Counted from the stretch's first letter, positions 37,122 to 46,090 are shown. The stretch: DNA of 64,000 nucleotides from Solihabitans fulvus (GCF_008386585.1 NZ_VUOB01000023.1:1-64000); one strand, 5' to 3'. A program made the numbers and translations. Notes: generated from the letters alone by a model not told the origin.

Positions 37122-37774
37122 ATCAGGCCGGCCCGGTAGGCGAAGGACACCAGTTGGGCGCGGTCGCGGAGCTTGAGCTTGCAGCGCAACCGGTACACGT
37201 GCGTGCGGACCGTGGTGATGCCGATCGCCAGCTCGTCGGCCACCTCGTCGGTGGACATGCCGCGCGCCATCAGCAACAGCACCTGCCGCTCCCTCGGCGT
37301 CAGCGCCGCCACCACCGGCCTGAGCAGCTCCTCCGGCTGGGTGTCGCGCTGCCGGAACCAGTCCACCAGCCGCTGGGCGACCTGCGGCGCCAGCATGGTC
37401 TGGCCCTGCGCCGCCGCGCGGATCGCCGACCCCAGCTCCTCCCTGGTGGCCTCCTTGACCAGCAGGCCGTTCGCGCCGGCGTGCAGCACGTTCGTCACCA
37501 TCTCGTCGCTGTCGCTCATCGCGAACACGACCACTCGCGGCGCCGGTTCCAGCGCCTCCTTGTTGAGGCGGCGGATGAGTTCGAGGCCGGGGATGCCGTG
37601 CAGGCTCAGGCCGGTGACCACCACGTCCGGCCGATGCGTCCTGGCCAGCATGATCGCGTGGATACCGCTGTCGGTGGTGTCGATCACCTCGATGTCGGGT
37701 TCGGCGTCCAGGAGCGTGCGCAGGCCGTCGCGGACGATCGGCAGTTCGTCGCAGACCAAGACCCGTAGCGGCAT
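37109..37774 (-). CDS. LuxR/NarL-type response regulator without the phosphoacceptor Asp
   Basis: This 221-residue protein has a receiver-like domain and a C-terminal LuxR helix-turn-helix (LTPRERQVLLLMARGMSTDEVADELAIGITTVRTHVYRL). The acidic pair near the N-terminus (CDE) and the late Lys (LLVKEA) are kept, but the residue at the acceptor site is Gly55 (DVVVTGLSLHG). It is therefore unlikely to be controlled by Asp phosphorylation. An ATG at 37774 lies just after a GTG (37780) that overlaps the cysN stop, so translation is coupled to cysN and a role with sulfate activation is possible. Confidence 0.82.
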   Translation of the reverse strand: MPLRVLVCDELPIVRDGLRTLLDAEPDIEVIDTTDSGIHAIMLARTHRPDVVVTGLSLHGIPGLELIRRLNKEALEPAPRVVVFAMSDSDEMVTNVLHAGANGLLVKEATREELGSAIRAAAQGQTMLAPQVAQRLVDWFRQRDTQPEELLRPVVAALTPRERQVLLLMARGMSTDEVADELAIGITTVRTHVYRLRCKLKLRDRAQLVSFAYRAGLMQPA

Positions 37775-37776
37775 TG

Positions 37777-39054
37777 TCACAGGCCCTTCTCGGTGGAGGT
37801 GCCGCCGGACCCGGTGTTCTTCACCATGCCGCCCGCCACCGTGTGGTTCGTCCTCGGATCGATCAGGACGAAGCCGCCGGTGGTCCGGTTGAGCTGGTAG
37901 TCGTCGCACATCACCGGCTGGGCGGTGCGCAGGCGGACTCGCCCGATGTCGTTGAGCCCCAGCCGATCCGCGTCGGCGCGGTGCAGCGTGTTGACGTCGA
38001 TCCGGTAGTCGATCTCCTGGAGCACGGCCGGCACGCACCGGCTGGTGTGCTTGAGCAGCAACCGGGTTCCCGGCGTGACGGGCTCCTCGCCCATCCAGCA
38101 GACCGTCGCGTCGATGTCCTGTAGGACGGCGGGTCGGTTGCGCGGCCGGCAGATCAGGTCGCCGCGCGCCACGTCGAGGTTGTCGGCCAGCCGCAGGGTG
38201 ACCGACATGGGCGGGAACGCCTCGTCCAACGGCCCGTCCGGCGAGTCGATCGAGGCGATCGTGGTGTGCTTTCCGCTCGGCAGCACCACCACCTCGTCAC
38301 CCGGACGGAGCACGCCGCCGGCGACCTGGCCAGCGTAGCCGCGGTAGTCGTGGAACTCGTCCGAGCGCGGCCGCAGCACGTACTGCACCGGGAAGCGCGC
38401 GTCGATCAGGTTGCGGTCCGACGCGATGTGCACGCTTTCCAGGTGGCTCAACAGGGTCGGCCCCTCGTACCACGGCATGTGGTTGGACCGCTCGACGACG
38501 TTGTCGCCGCTGAGCGCGGACATCGGGATCACCGCGAGGTCCTGCACCCGCAGCTTGGTGGTGAACTCGGCGAAGCTGTCCCTGATCTTGTTGAACTCCT
38601 CCTCGCGGTAGTCCGCCAGGTCCATCTTGTTGACGGCGAGCACCAGGTGCGGGACTCCGAGCAGGGACAACAGGAACGCGTGCCGGCGGCTCTGCTCGGT
38701 CAGCCCGTTGCGGACGTCGACGAGCACGATCGCCAGGTCCGCGGTCGAGGCGCCGCACACCATGTTGCGGGTGTACTGCGTGTGGCCCGGCGCGTCGGCG
38801 ATGACGAACTTCCTGCGGCCGGTCGCGAAGAAGCGGTAGGCGACGTCGATCGTGATGCCCTGCTCGCGCTCCGCGCGCAGGCCGTCGGTGAGCAGCGCGA
38901 GGTTGACGTACTCGTGACCCAGCCTGCGGCTGGTCCGCTCGATCGCCTCGAGCTGGTCCTCCGCGATGGCCTTGGAGTCGTAGAGAAGACGTCCGATCAA
39001 CGTGCTCTTGCCGTCGTCGACCGAGCCGGCCGTGGCGAACGTGAGCAGTTCCAT
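37777..39054 (-). CDS. cysN: sulfate adenylyltransferase subunit CysN
   Basis: CysN is the GTPase subunit of ATP sulfurylase, which with CysD turns sulfate into APS. The 425-residue protein has the G1 motif SVDDGKSTLIGRLL, G2/G3 region ITIDVAYRFFAT and DAPGH, and NKMD for guanine specificity, then EF-Tu-like domains. It is not fused to an APS kinase. The ATG overlaps the cysD stop by one base (TGATG). Confidence 0.96.
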   Translation of the reverse strand: MELLTFATAGSVDDGKSTLIGRLLYDSKAIAEDQLEAIERTSRRLGHEYVNLALLTDGLRAEREQGITIDVAYRFFATGRRKFVIADAPGHTQYTRNMVCGASTADLAIVLVDVRNGLTEQSRRHAFLLSLLGVPHLVLAVNKMDLADYREEEFNKIRDSFAEFTTKLRVQDLAVIPMSALSGDNVVERSNHMPWYEGPTLLSHLESVHIASDRNLIDARFPVQYVLRPRSDEFHDYRGYAGQVAGGVLRPGDEVVVLPSGKHTTIASIDSPDGPLDEAFPPMSVTLRLADNLDVARGDLICRPRNRPAVLQDIDATVCWMGEEPVTPGTRLLLKHTSRCVPAVLQEIDYRIDVNTLHRADADRLGLNDIGRVRLRTAQPVMCDDYQLNRTTGGFVLIDPRTNHTVAGGMVKNTGSGGTSTEKGL

Positions 39055-39965
39055 CAGAAGTAGCCCTCCCGCTTGCGGTCCTCCATGGCCGATTCGCTGA
39101 ACCGGTCGTCGGCGCGGGTCGCGCCGCGCTCGCTCACCCTCGTGTTCGCCAGTTCGGCGATGACCTCGGCTGGTGTGGCCGCGGACGACAGCGACGCGCC
39201 GGTGCAGGTCATGTCGCCGACCGTGCGGAACCGCACCTGCTCGGGGTGCACCCGCTCGCCGTCGCGCAGCGTCAGGAACTCGTTGGCCGCGAACAGCATG
39301 CCGTCGCGCTCGAACACCTCGCGCTCGTGCGAGTAGTACAGCGAGGGCAGCTCGACCCCGCGCTGCTCGACGTACTGCCAGATGTCCAGCTCGGTCCAGT
39401 TGGACAGCGGGAACACCCGCATGCTCTCGCCGGGATGGATCCTGGCGTTGTAGAGGTGCCACAGCTCGGGACGCTGGTTGCGCGGATCCCACTGGCCGAA
39501 GCTGTCCCGGAAGGAGAACACCCGCTCCTTGGCCCTTGCCTTCTCCTCGTCGCGCCGGCCGCCGCCGAGCAACGCGTCGAAGCGGTGCTGCGAGACGGTG
39601 TCCAGCAGCGCCGCGCTCTGGAGCTGGTTGCGGCTCACGCTGCCGATCGGCTCGTGCATTCGGCCGTCCGCGAGCATCTCGGGTATCGAGCCGACCACCA
39701 GTCGCATGCCGACCTCGTCGATCAGCCGATCGCGCAGCTCCATGGCCTCGGGAAAGTTGTGGCCGGTGTCGACGTGCACGGCCGCGAACGGGATCGGCGC
39801 TGGCCAGAACGCGCGTCTGGCCAGGTGCACCATGACGATGGAGTCCTTGCCGCCGGAGAACAGCAGGCCGGGATTCTGCGTCTCTGCCGCGACCTCCCGC
39901 AGGATATGGACGGACTGCGCCTCAAGAGTGTCGAGATGTGTGAGTTGGCACGTTCCCCCAGTCAC
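39054..39965 (-). CDS. cysD: sulfate adenylyltransferase subunit CysD
   Basis: CysD is the catalytic ATP pyrophosphatase subunit of ATP sulfurylase. The 303-residue protein has the PP-loop SGGKDS, the VHVDTGHNFPE segment, RRDEEKARAKERVFSFRD and the C-terminal CTGASLSSAATPAEVIAELA. The GTG at 39965 has GAGGAG about 9 nt upstream. A candidate leader peptide lies 24 nt before it. Sulfite reductase and PAPS reductase genes are not visible in the window. Confidence 0.96.
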   Translation of the reverse strand: MTGGTCQLTHLDTLEAQSVHILREVAAETQNPGLLFSGGKDSIVMVHLARRAFWPAPIPFAAVHVDTGHNFPEAMELRDRLIDEVGMRLVVGSIPEMLADGRMHEPIGSVSRNQLQSAALLDTVSQHRFDALLGGGRRDEEKARAKERVFSFRDSFGQWDPRNQRPELWHLYNARIHPGESMRVFPLSNWTELDIWQYVEQRGVELPSLYYSHEREVFERDGMLFAANEFLTLRDGERVHPEQVRFRTVGDMTCTGASLSSAATPAEVIAELANTRVSERGATRADDRFSESAMEDRKREGYF

Positions 39966-39989
39966 GCGAGCTTGCTCCTCTCGGTTGGG

Positions 39990-40091
39990 TCAAACCTCGA
40001 CGGAGCCTCCGCGCGGGCGATCGACGTGGTGACGCCTCGACGCCGCGCGGAGGTGCAGATCAGTACACGCAGGCGGGCATGCCGGAGCCAC
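39990..40091 (-). promoter_or_regulatory. candidate cysteine-containing leader peptide of cysDN
   Basis: A 33-codon frame starts at GTG 40091 and stops 24 nt before the cysD start. It contains ACPPAC, two Cys codons close together, and SRRHHVDR, which resembles the RRHVDLxR pattern of short leader peptides found ahead of actinobacterial sulfur genes. Cysteine-rich upstream frames are known to attenuate such operons in mycobacteria. The start codon has only a weak ribosome site. Confidence 0.35.
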
Positions 40092-40271
40092 GGCCGCCCG
40101 GTCCGGCCGTGCCGGTTTCGAGCAGCCGTGTGCCGCGACCCACAGGCCGCGTTGTTTCTCGCACGATGACGCCCCCAGTGCCCCGGTCGAACGGCGCCTG
40201 TGCTGGGCGGTCGTCCGAGCTTCGAGCCTCACTAGGAGTGAATCTAACTCAGCGTCCCCTGAATAGGAAGG

Positions 40272-40282
40272 GACATTTTGTC
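40272..40282. promoter_or_regulatory. GACA-TTT-TGTC palindrome upstream of cysDN
   Basis: GACATTTTGTC is a perfect 4+3+4 palindrome in an AT-richer stretch about 310 nt upstream of cysD, near probable promoter sequence. It may be a regulator site. The region from 40283 to 40920 holds no gene I can support. Confidence 0.3.
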
Positions 40283-40921
40283 TAACCTGTAACAAGGGGG
40301 CTAGGCCATAGGAAACACTGTTGGGGGGCGGACTGTCGGATAGGTCTTCCTTGCTGTGGAAAATACATCTGTTCGGCGAGGCGTTCACCCGATCAGCGCC
40401 TAGCGGCGACGTTTATGCTCCGAAAGGGGCAGCATTTGATCGTACGATGTTGATGCTTTCGGCGGTACCTGACGGATCTGGGCGTCGTCAGGTCAACGGT
40501 GGGATCATCCGACTGTGAGGACCCGATCTACCTGCGTAAAGATCCGGTGAGCACGACGGCGGATCCGGACCGGGATCCGGCTGATCGCCCCTTCGGTCGG
40601 GTGGGGGTGCCCGTTCGGTCGCCCCGGTGGCCGGCGGGCCGACCGCCGCGCGGACCGGCAACGTCGACCCCGGTGCGGTAGGCGCCGTGCTGACCGCCGG
40701 CGCGCCTCGGCGCATACTGAATCGTTGACGCAACGCGCCGCTCGTGCTGATGATCGGCGCTCGGGAGTATGCCCAAGGTGGTTTCATGCGGTTCGGCGAG
40801 CCGGGTGGGATTGTTGTCGAACCGCGCGTCGGCAAATGAATACCACCGTCATTGTCGTCGAATTCTCGCTTTGTGAATTCAACGATTTTCGCGGCGGAGT
40901 GCGAGGTGTGATCACACGGAA

Positions 40922-41131
40922 CGGGCTGCTAGGGGCCGCCGGGCCGCCGAGCCGGTGGCCGAGCGCGGGCGGCGGGTCCGGGTGCTCGACGGCGACGAAC
41001 TGCGCCGGCGCCTGTTCGTCGTTCTCGGTTTCGACAGGGCGGATCGCGACGCGAATGTACGACGCGTCGGATTTGTCGCGGAACTGCGCGCCCGACAGTC
41101 CACAGTGGACTCGCCGAGTTCGGTGAGATAG
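40922..41131 (+). pseudogene. cysC: APS kinase (cysC) remnant
   Basis: One frame reads AERGRRVRVLDGDELRRRLF, then LGFDRADRDANVRRVGFVAEL, which matches the middle of CysC (canonical VLDGDEVR and GFSREDRDxNIRRIGxVAEL). The upstream P-loop (GLSGAGKST) is absent, there is no start codon, and the frame closes at TAG 41129-41131 soon after. The fragment is about 60 codons and lies on the strand opposite to cysDN. It is a decayed APS kinase gene. Confidence 0.8.
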
Positions 41132-41133
41132 CC

Positions 41134-41160
41134 CGCCGGCCCTGCCGTGACAGGGCGGCG
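41134..41160 (-). terminator. terminator of the VOC gene
   Basis: GCCCTG and CAGGGC (41139-41144 with 41151-41156) plus an outer CGCC/GGCG pair form a 10-bp stem with a one-base bulge, 5 nt beyond the stop on the minus strand. Confidence 0.65.
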
Positions 41161-41164
41161 ATCC

Positions 41165-41995
41165 TCAGTCGTCGTTGGGGTCGTCCACCTCGGCGCTGCC
41201 GTCGTCGATGATCGCCTGCGTCGGGTCGATGATGGCGAAGGTGGCGTGCGACGGGTCGTCGAGGACGGCGATCCGGCCGAACTCCGTGTCGTAGGGGCGA
41301 ACGCGGATGCGGCCGCCGATCCTGGCCGCGTGCAGCGCGGTGTCGTCGGTGCCGACGTCCGGGTCGACCACCAGGTGCGTCAGCCAGTGCGGCGGGATCG
41401 TGCCAGGCACGGCGTGGCCCATCCTGATCCGGCCGAGCACGACCTGACCGTCGAGCGACCAGACGCTGTAGTCGAAGTGCCGGACGTCGCCGAGCTGTTC
41501 CTGCTCGTAGCCGAACAGGTCGCGGAAGAAGTGGTCGGCGCCTCGGCCGTCCCGCGTGCTCAGCTCGGCCCAGATGAACGAGCCGGGCACGCCCGTCAGG
41601 AACGGCCACTCGGCGGCGGCCTGCCACAGCGAGATGCATGCGCCGCCGGGATGCCGCACGACCAGCATGGTGCCGTGGCCCGGGAGCGTGAGCGGGCCGG
41701 TGAGCACCTGCGCGCCGAGCCGGGGCAGGCGCGCGGCGACGGCCAGGACGTCGGGAGTGGTCAGGTAGATCCGCCACTGTGAGGGATGGCCGTGCGGGGC
41801 GGTGTAGAGGCCCGCGACCGGCTGGTCGCCCAGCAGGGCGAAGGTGTAGTCGCCGCCGGCGATGTCGGGCTTCGTCTCGTACCGCCAGCCGAACAGCTCG
41901 GTGTAGAACTGCCGCGTCGCGCCGGGGCGCGTGCACGGAAGGTCGATCCAGCACGGCATCCCCGGCGCGCGGGAGCCGGTCGTCGACGCGGTCAT
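41165..41995 (-). CDS. two-domain VOC family protein
   Basis: This 276-residue protein has two VOC units: the first starts WIDLPCTRPGATRQFYTELFGW, the second at residues ~140-265 starts FIWAELSTRDGRGADHFFRDLFGY. Similar proteins in actinomycetes are annotated as hydroxylases or bleomycin resistance-like, without proof. The ATG at 41995 has GGGAGG 5 nt away; an ATG eight codons upstream is less likely. The NmrA gene lies upstream on the same strand. Confidence 0.85.
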   Translation of the reverse strand: MTASTTGSRAPGMPCWIDLPCTRPGATRQFYTELFGWRYETKPDIAGGDYTFALLGDQPVAGLYTAPHGHPSQWRIYLTTPDVLAVAARLPRLGAQVLTGPLTLPGHGTMLVVRHPGGACISLWQAAAEWPFLTGVPGSFIWAELSTRDGRGADHFFRDLFGYEQEQLGDVRHFDYSVWSLDGQVVLGRIRMGHAVPGTIPPHWLTHLVVDPDVGTDDTALHAARIGGRIRVRPYDTEFGRIAVLDDPSHATFAIIDPTQAIIDDGSAEVDDPNDD

Positions 41996-42071
41996 GGTCG
42001 CCTCCCTGGTGATGGTCACGTCCAGGAACCATGATCAACGCTACGGACCGGAAGCGACAGACCCCGTTGCG

Positions 42072-42932
42072 TCACACTGCAACAGTCGGGAAACCAGCGG
42101 CGTTGCGGGCGCACCACTCGGCAAATGTCGTCGGCCGGCGGCTGAGCAGCCGCGCCACCGTGTCCGTGCGGAGGCCGATCGTGTCGGCGCGCATGAGCGC
42201 GAACCCCTCGGTGATGGCGGCGGCGAGCGCGGGCGGCGCGCCGTTGGGGAACCGGGACCGGACGGCCTCCTCAGGGGTGGCCACCTCGCGGACCTCCAGG
42301 TCGCGGCCGATCGCCCCGGCGAGGATCGCGACCTGCTCGGTGACGGTCAGCGGCTCGTCGCCGGTGAGGACGTACTCCTTGTCCTGGTGGCCCGGTTCGG
42401 TCAGGGCGAGTGCGGCGACCGCAGCGATGTCCGCCGGGTCGATCGGCGCGTATCGGCCGGGGCCGACCGGGTCGAGGACGAAGCCGCCGGCCAGGATGGT
42501 CGGCACCCACTCCAGTGCGTTGGTCATGAAGCCGCCTGGCCGCAGGACGGTGGCCGGGATGCCGGCGGCGCGGACGATCTCCTCGCGCTCGTGGTGCCAG
42601 CGGCCCATGGCGGGCATCGGGTCGCCGAGCACGTTGCTGGAGGACAGGTGCACGATGCGGCGCACCCCGGCGGCCTTCGCCGCGGCGACGATGTCGGCGG
42701 CCTGGTCGGTGCCGATGCCCGGGGTGAGCAGGAACAGCGCGTCGACGCCGTCGAGTGCGGGGGCCAGCGTCGCCGGATCGTCGAGGTCGCCGACCACGCG
42801 TTCGGCGCGTGCGGGCAGGGCGGTGGCGCGGGCGGGATCCCGGACGAGGACGCGGAAGGGGACGGCCCGGTCGTCGAGCTCGCGGCTGAGTTCGCGGCCG
42901 ATGTGCCCGGTGGCTCCGGTGATCAGTATCAT
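42072..42932 (-). CDS. NmrA-like NAD(P)-binding protein
   Basis: This 286-residue protein has the start MILITGATGHIGREL, the LFLLTPGIGTDQA loop, LRPGGFMTNALEWVPTI and IDPADIAAVAALAL. It is close in plan to the other NmrA-like protein at 24184-25029 (FMSNALHWAPTI), so the two may be distant paralogs. The ATG at 42932 follows AGGAAG by 5 nt. It is divergent from a MarR gene, which probably controls it. Confidence 0.87.
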   Translation of the reverse strand: MILITGATGHIGRELSRELDDRAVPFRVLVRDPARATALPARAERVVGDLDDPATLAPALDGVDALFLLTPGIGTDQAADIVAAAKAAGVRRIVHLSSSNVLGDPMPAMGRWHHEREEIVRAAGIPATVLRPGGFMTNALEWVPTILAGGFVLDPVGPGRYAPIDPADIAAVAALALTEPGHQDKEYVLTGDEPLTVTEQVAILAGAIGRDLEVREVATPEEAVRSRFPNGAPPALAAAITEGFALMRADTIGLRTDTVARLLSRRPTTFAEWCARNAAGFPTVAV

Positions 42933-42957
42933 TAGGCTTCCTGAGGTCGTTTGCCGT

Positions 42958-42982
42958 CTAACGATTACCGGAAGAACGTTAG
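42958..42982. promoter_or_regulatory. candidate MarR operator
   Basis: CTAACG (42958-42963) and CGTTAG (42977-42982) form an inverted repeat with a 13-nt spacer between the divergent NmrA and marR genes. Further TTAGC and GTCAAT sequence follows toward marR. Confidence 0.5.
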
Positions 42983-43072
42983 CCGGGAAATGATTAGCCG
43001 TCAATCGATCTGTCCGGGGCGATCCGTCGAAGGCCGGATCGGCCGGTTCCGCACGACACCGGGAGGCCCGCG

Positions 43073-43534
43073 GTGCCCGAGTTCCTCGACCTGCACGGCA
43101 GGACCGGAAAGGCGCTGCGTGCCCTCGCCGACGAGGCCATGCGGCGGCACGGGCTGCACGTCGGGCAGAACGTCCTGCTCGCGGCCCTGTGGGAGCGCGA
43201 CGGCAGCACCCCCGGCGAGGTCGCCGCCGCGCTGCACGTCACGACGCCGACCGTCGTCAAGATGGCGACCAGGATGACCGCGGCCGGCCTGCTCACCCGG
43301 GTCCGCGACGACCGGGACAACCGCCTCGTCCGGCTCTGGCTCACCGATGCCGGCCGCGCGCTGCAAGGCCCGGTCGAGTCGGAACGGCGGCGGATGGAGG
43401 ACGCGGTCACCGCCGACCTCACCGACGCCGAACGCGAGCACCTGATGAGCGCGCTGACGAAGATCCACCGGTCGGCCACCGAACTGCTCGGCGCGAGCGG
43501 GCCGGCCGACCACGACGACCCGGCCGCTGGCTGA
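43073..43534 (+). CDS. MarR family regulator
   Basis: This 153-residue protein has a winged helix typical of MarR: TPGEVAAALHVTTPTVVKMATRM as the recognition helix and RDDRDNRLVRLWLTDAGRAL as the wing. GGGAGG precedes the GTG. It is divergent from the NmrA-like gene with an inverted repeat between them. The ligand is unknown. Confidence 0.9.
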   Translation: MPEFLDLHGRTGKALRALADEAMRRHGLHVGQNVLLAALWERDGSTPGEVAAALHVTTPTVVKMATRMTAAGLLTRVRDDRDNRLVRLWLTDAGRALQGPVESERRRMEDAVTADLTDAEREHLMSALTKIHRSATELLGASGPADHDDPAAG

Positions 43535-43562
43535 CCGCGACGGGCGGCGCGCGGGATACGAC

Positions 43563-44123
43563 CTAACCCACGCCGAGCACCAGCGCGGCCGCCGACAGGA
43601 GCAGCGCGCCGAGGCCGCCGACCGCACCCGCGATCGTCGCACCCCGGCGATCGGTCCGGTCGAACCGGGCCCGCGCGGCGAGCACGAGAGCGACCCCGCC
43701 GGCCAGGAACCACGGGCCCCACAGGTAGGTGTACCAGCGGTTGATCGGCTGCAACGCCGGGTCGAGGTCGATCACGTGCGCCTGCATCAGCAGGCCCTGC
43801 CCGACGAACAGCGCGCCGTGCCAGACCAGCAGCACGCCAGCGCCCCAGGCCAGGAACTGGAGGAGGCGGCTCATGCCCAGCCCCCACGCGCGGCGGCGCG
43901 CGAGGGCGAGGCCGAGCAGTCCGCCGACGACCTTGAGCGCGCCGGTCACCCACAGCACCGTGAGGAACGCCGGGTCCCGGTCCCGCGCAAGCTGGACGAG
44001 CGCGGGCGCGACGGTGGACGACGCCCCGGTCACGCCGCCGAGCGCCCAGTAGAAACTCGGCACGGCGAACGCGAAACCCCATACGGCGGCGGCATATCCG
44101 GGCCAGCCGGGACGCCTCGTCAT
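43563..44123 (-). CDS. DUF3995 membrane protein
   Basis: This 186-residue protein has four helices and the DUF3995-like pattern AAAVWGFAFAVPSFYWALGG at the first helix. No function is known for the family. The ATG at 44123 has GAGG about 9 nt upstream; an ATG at 44138 is possible. It is convergent with the marR gene. Confidence 0.8.
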   Translation of the reverse strand: MTRRPGWPGYAAAVWGFAFAVPSFYWALGGVTGASSTVAPALVQLARDRDPAFLTVLWVTGALKVVGGLLGLALARRRAWGLGMSRLLQFLAWGAGVLLVWHGALFVGQGLLMQAHVIDLDPALQPINRWYTYLWGPWFLAGGVALVLAARARFDRTDRRGATIAGAVGGLGALLLSAAALVLGVG

Positions 44124-44280
44124 GTCACGCGACCTCATGATCGAGATTCTGGGCGGCCGATCCTGAGACGGCGCTGAGAAGGCGGTGCTCTGGCGGCCGA
44201 CACCGACGTGGCGAAGGCCACGAAGGCCCGGACCGCGCCGCTGCCGGCCGTTCCGTGCGTGTCACGTCCGTTCGGGGGCG

Positions 44281-44607
44281 TCAGCCGAGGAAGTCGACGC
44301 GGTCGATCAGGCCGTCGCGGACCCGGTAGGCGACCAGCACCCGGAGGGGGTCGTCCGCGAGGCCGTGGGCGATCTCGTGATCCACCACCCAATCTCCCTC
44401 GGTGAGGCGTCCGACGATCTCGGCCCGGCACCGACCCAGCGCGAACTGCTCGGCGTATCGCTGCCGCAGGGCGTCGCGCCCGAGGAAGTGGCTGCCGTCG
44501 CGGCGGTTGACGCGCACGTCGGCGGCGTACGTCGCCGCGAAGGCGTCGAGATCATGGCTGTTGTACGCGGCGAGCTGGCGTTCGACGACGGTCTCCGGGG
44601 CGGTCAC
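44281..44607 (-). CDS. SnoaL/NTF2-like protein
   Basis: This 108-residue protein has the NTF2-like cone fold: VERQLAAYNSHDLDAFAATYAADV then a FLGRDALRQRYAEQF helix and a strand-rich end with VDHEIAHGL. Family members bind small hydrophobic ligands or isomerise steroids. The start is uncertain: GTGs at 44607, 44622 and 44661 are in frame. The last would overlap the upstream GTPase stop by 8 nt. Confidence 0.78.
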   Translation of the reverse strand: MTAPETVVERQLAAYNSHDLDAFAATYAADVRVNRRDGSHFLGRDALRQRYAEQFALGRCRAEIVGRLTEGDWVVDHEIAHGLADDPLRVLVAYRVRDGLIDRVDFLG

Positions 44608-44653
44608 CGGCCGATCATGCACGGCGTTCGTCCGATTCGTCCAGCGGGGATGC

Positions 44654-46090
44654 CTAGCCACGCTCGGCGACCAGCCGCGCCACCATCCCCTCGCAGCTGC
44701 GCACCACCGTGGCCGCCGCCTGCCGCTGCCGCGCGGTGAACAGGGGGTTCTCCGCCTGCACCCGCCAGCGGTCCACCACGTCTACCGCGAGCTGCCGCAG
44801 TTCCGACCCGGTCGCCGCCTCGGCCACCCCGAGCCGCGCGTGCACGCCCGTGCCGGCGGCCCCGAGCAGCCGCTGCGCCTCCAGGTCGAGACCGTCGGGC
44901 AGCGTGGTCCTGCCGCACTGGAGCGCGGCCGTCAGCCGCAGCTCGCGGAACTCGTGCGCGCTGGCCAGGACCCGTTCCAGGTGCGCGGTCAGCCTGGCCG
45001 CGCCAGGGTGCGGCTCCATCCGCAGCACGTCCTCCAGCGCCAGCAACGCCGAACGCGCCTTGAGCACCTCGCGCCGCTCGGTGAAGCACTGGCCGATCGA
45101 CTCGCGCAGTTCGGCGAGTCCGCTGCGCTGCACCAGTTCCGCGGTGAGCGCGGCCTGGTTGTGGCACCCGGTGCGGATCAGCGTGACGGCCAGCCGCACG
45201 CCGAACACGCCGAACCGGTTCAGCAGCTCCTGCCGGATCTCCTGCGACACCGCGGCGGGAAAATCGGTGCCGGCGAAGCGATCCGCGGACAGCAGCGCGC
45301 CGTCCAGCGCGGCACGGGGTGTGCCGGCCAACGCGCTCAGCGCGCCGAACTCGTGCTCCCGCAACGTTCTCGCCGTGTGCGCGAGCAGCCCGGCCACCGC
45401 GACGACGTTCTGGCACAACGGGCTCACCTGCACGTCGGCGCGGTAGCGGCGGGCGACCCGCTTGGCCGCGCTGAGCGCGTCGATCCGGCTCGCGCCGAGC
45501 TCGTCCGCGTGCGACAGCACCAGGATCGCGTTCACCGGCCCGGCCGACGCCAACGGCGGATGCTGCAACGACTCCAGCGACTGGGTGTCCGTGCCGTGCA
45601 GGTGCCTGGTCAGGTACAGCACGGCGTCCGCCTCGCGCGCCAGCCGCTCCGCCGCGCTCGGCGGGCAGGCCGGCGTGTCGATCAGGGTCGCGCCGCGCAG
45701 CGCCCGGCTCGGCCAGTCCACCGAGATCCGCTCGACCTGCGGCGGCGGCCAGGACCGCAGGTCGATGCGCAGCCGCCGGTCCACCCGGTCCACCGGCACG
45801 TCCTGCGCCGCGCCGTTGCGGGTGACCAGGCTGGCCCTCGGCGGAGCGCCGTCCCGGTACCAGGTCGGCACCTGTGTGCCGTCGGACAGCTCGATCGGCG
45901 CGATCTGCTCGCCGACGATGGCGTTGACCAGCGTCGACTTGCCCGACTTCTGTTGGCCCGCAACGGCAATCCGCACCGGCTCGGCGAACCGCTCCAGCTG
46001 GTGACCGAGCCAGTTCGTCGCCCTCGGGTTCCCCCGGTAGAGCGCCGCGGCCTCGTTCAGCGCGCCCCACACCGCCTCGTCCAGCGTCAC
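44654..46090 (-). CDS. iniC: IniC-like dynamin-family GTPase
   Basis: This 478-residue protein has a G1 loop GQQKSGKSTLVNAI, a G3 LIDTPAC and a LVLSHADEL segment near the G4 position, followed by long helices. It resembles the second, shorter dynamin-like protein of mycobacterial iniBAC (IniC, 493 residues). Its GTG overlaps the iniA stop by 4 nt (GTGA). In mycobacteria the Ini proteins are induced by cell-wall inhibitors and remodel membranes. No transmembrane helix is evident. Confidence 0.8.
   Translation of the reverse strand: MTLDEAVWGALNEAAALYRGNPRATNWLGHQLERFAEPVRIAVAGQQKSGKSTLVNAIVGEQIAPIELSDGTQVPTWYRDGAPPRASLVTRNGAAQDVPVDRVDRRLRIDLRSWPPPQVERISVDWPSRALRGATLIDTPACPPSAAERLAREADAVLYLTRHLHGTDTQSLESLQHPPLASAGPVNAILVLSHADELGASRIDALSAAKRVARRYRADVQVSPLCQNVVAVAGLLAHTARTLREHEFGALSALAGTPRAALDGALLSADRFAGTDFPAAVSQEIRQELLNRFGVFGVRLAVTLIRTGCHNQAALTAELVQRSGLAELRESIGQCFTERREVLKARSALLALEDVLRMEPHPGAARLTAHLERVLASAHEFRELRLTAALQCGRTTLPDGLDLEAQRLLGAAGTGVHARLGVAEAATGSELRQLAVDVVDRWRVQAENPLFTARQRQAAATVVRSCEGMVARLVAERG

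Noticed and set aside
39990..40388. A longer minus-strand protein gene ahead of cysD
   Set aside because: Only the last 33 codons look like a leader peptide; the upstream part has no conserved motif or ribosome site.
40725..41126. A 133-codon plus-strand frame upstream of the VOC gene
   Set aside because: A different frame over the same DNA encodes a clear APS-kinase fragment; the 133-codon frame has no domain.
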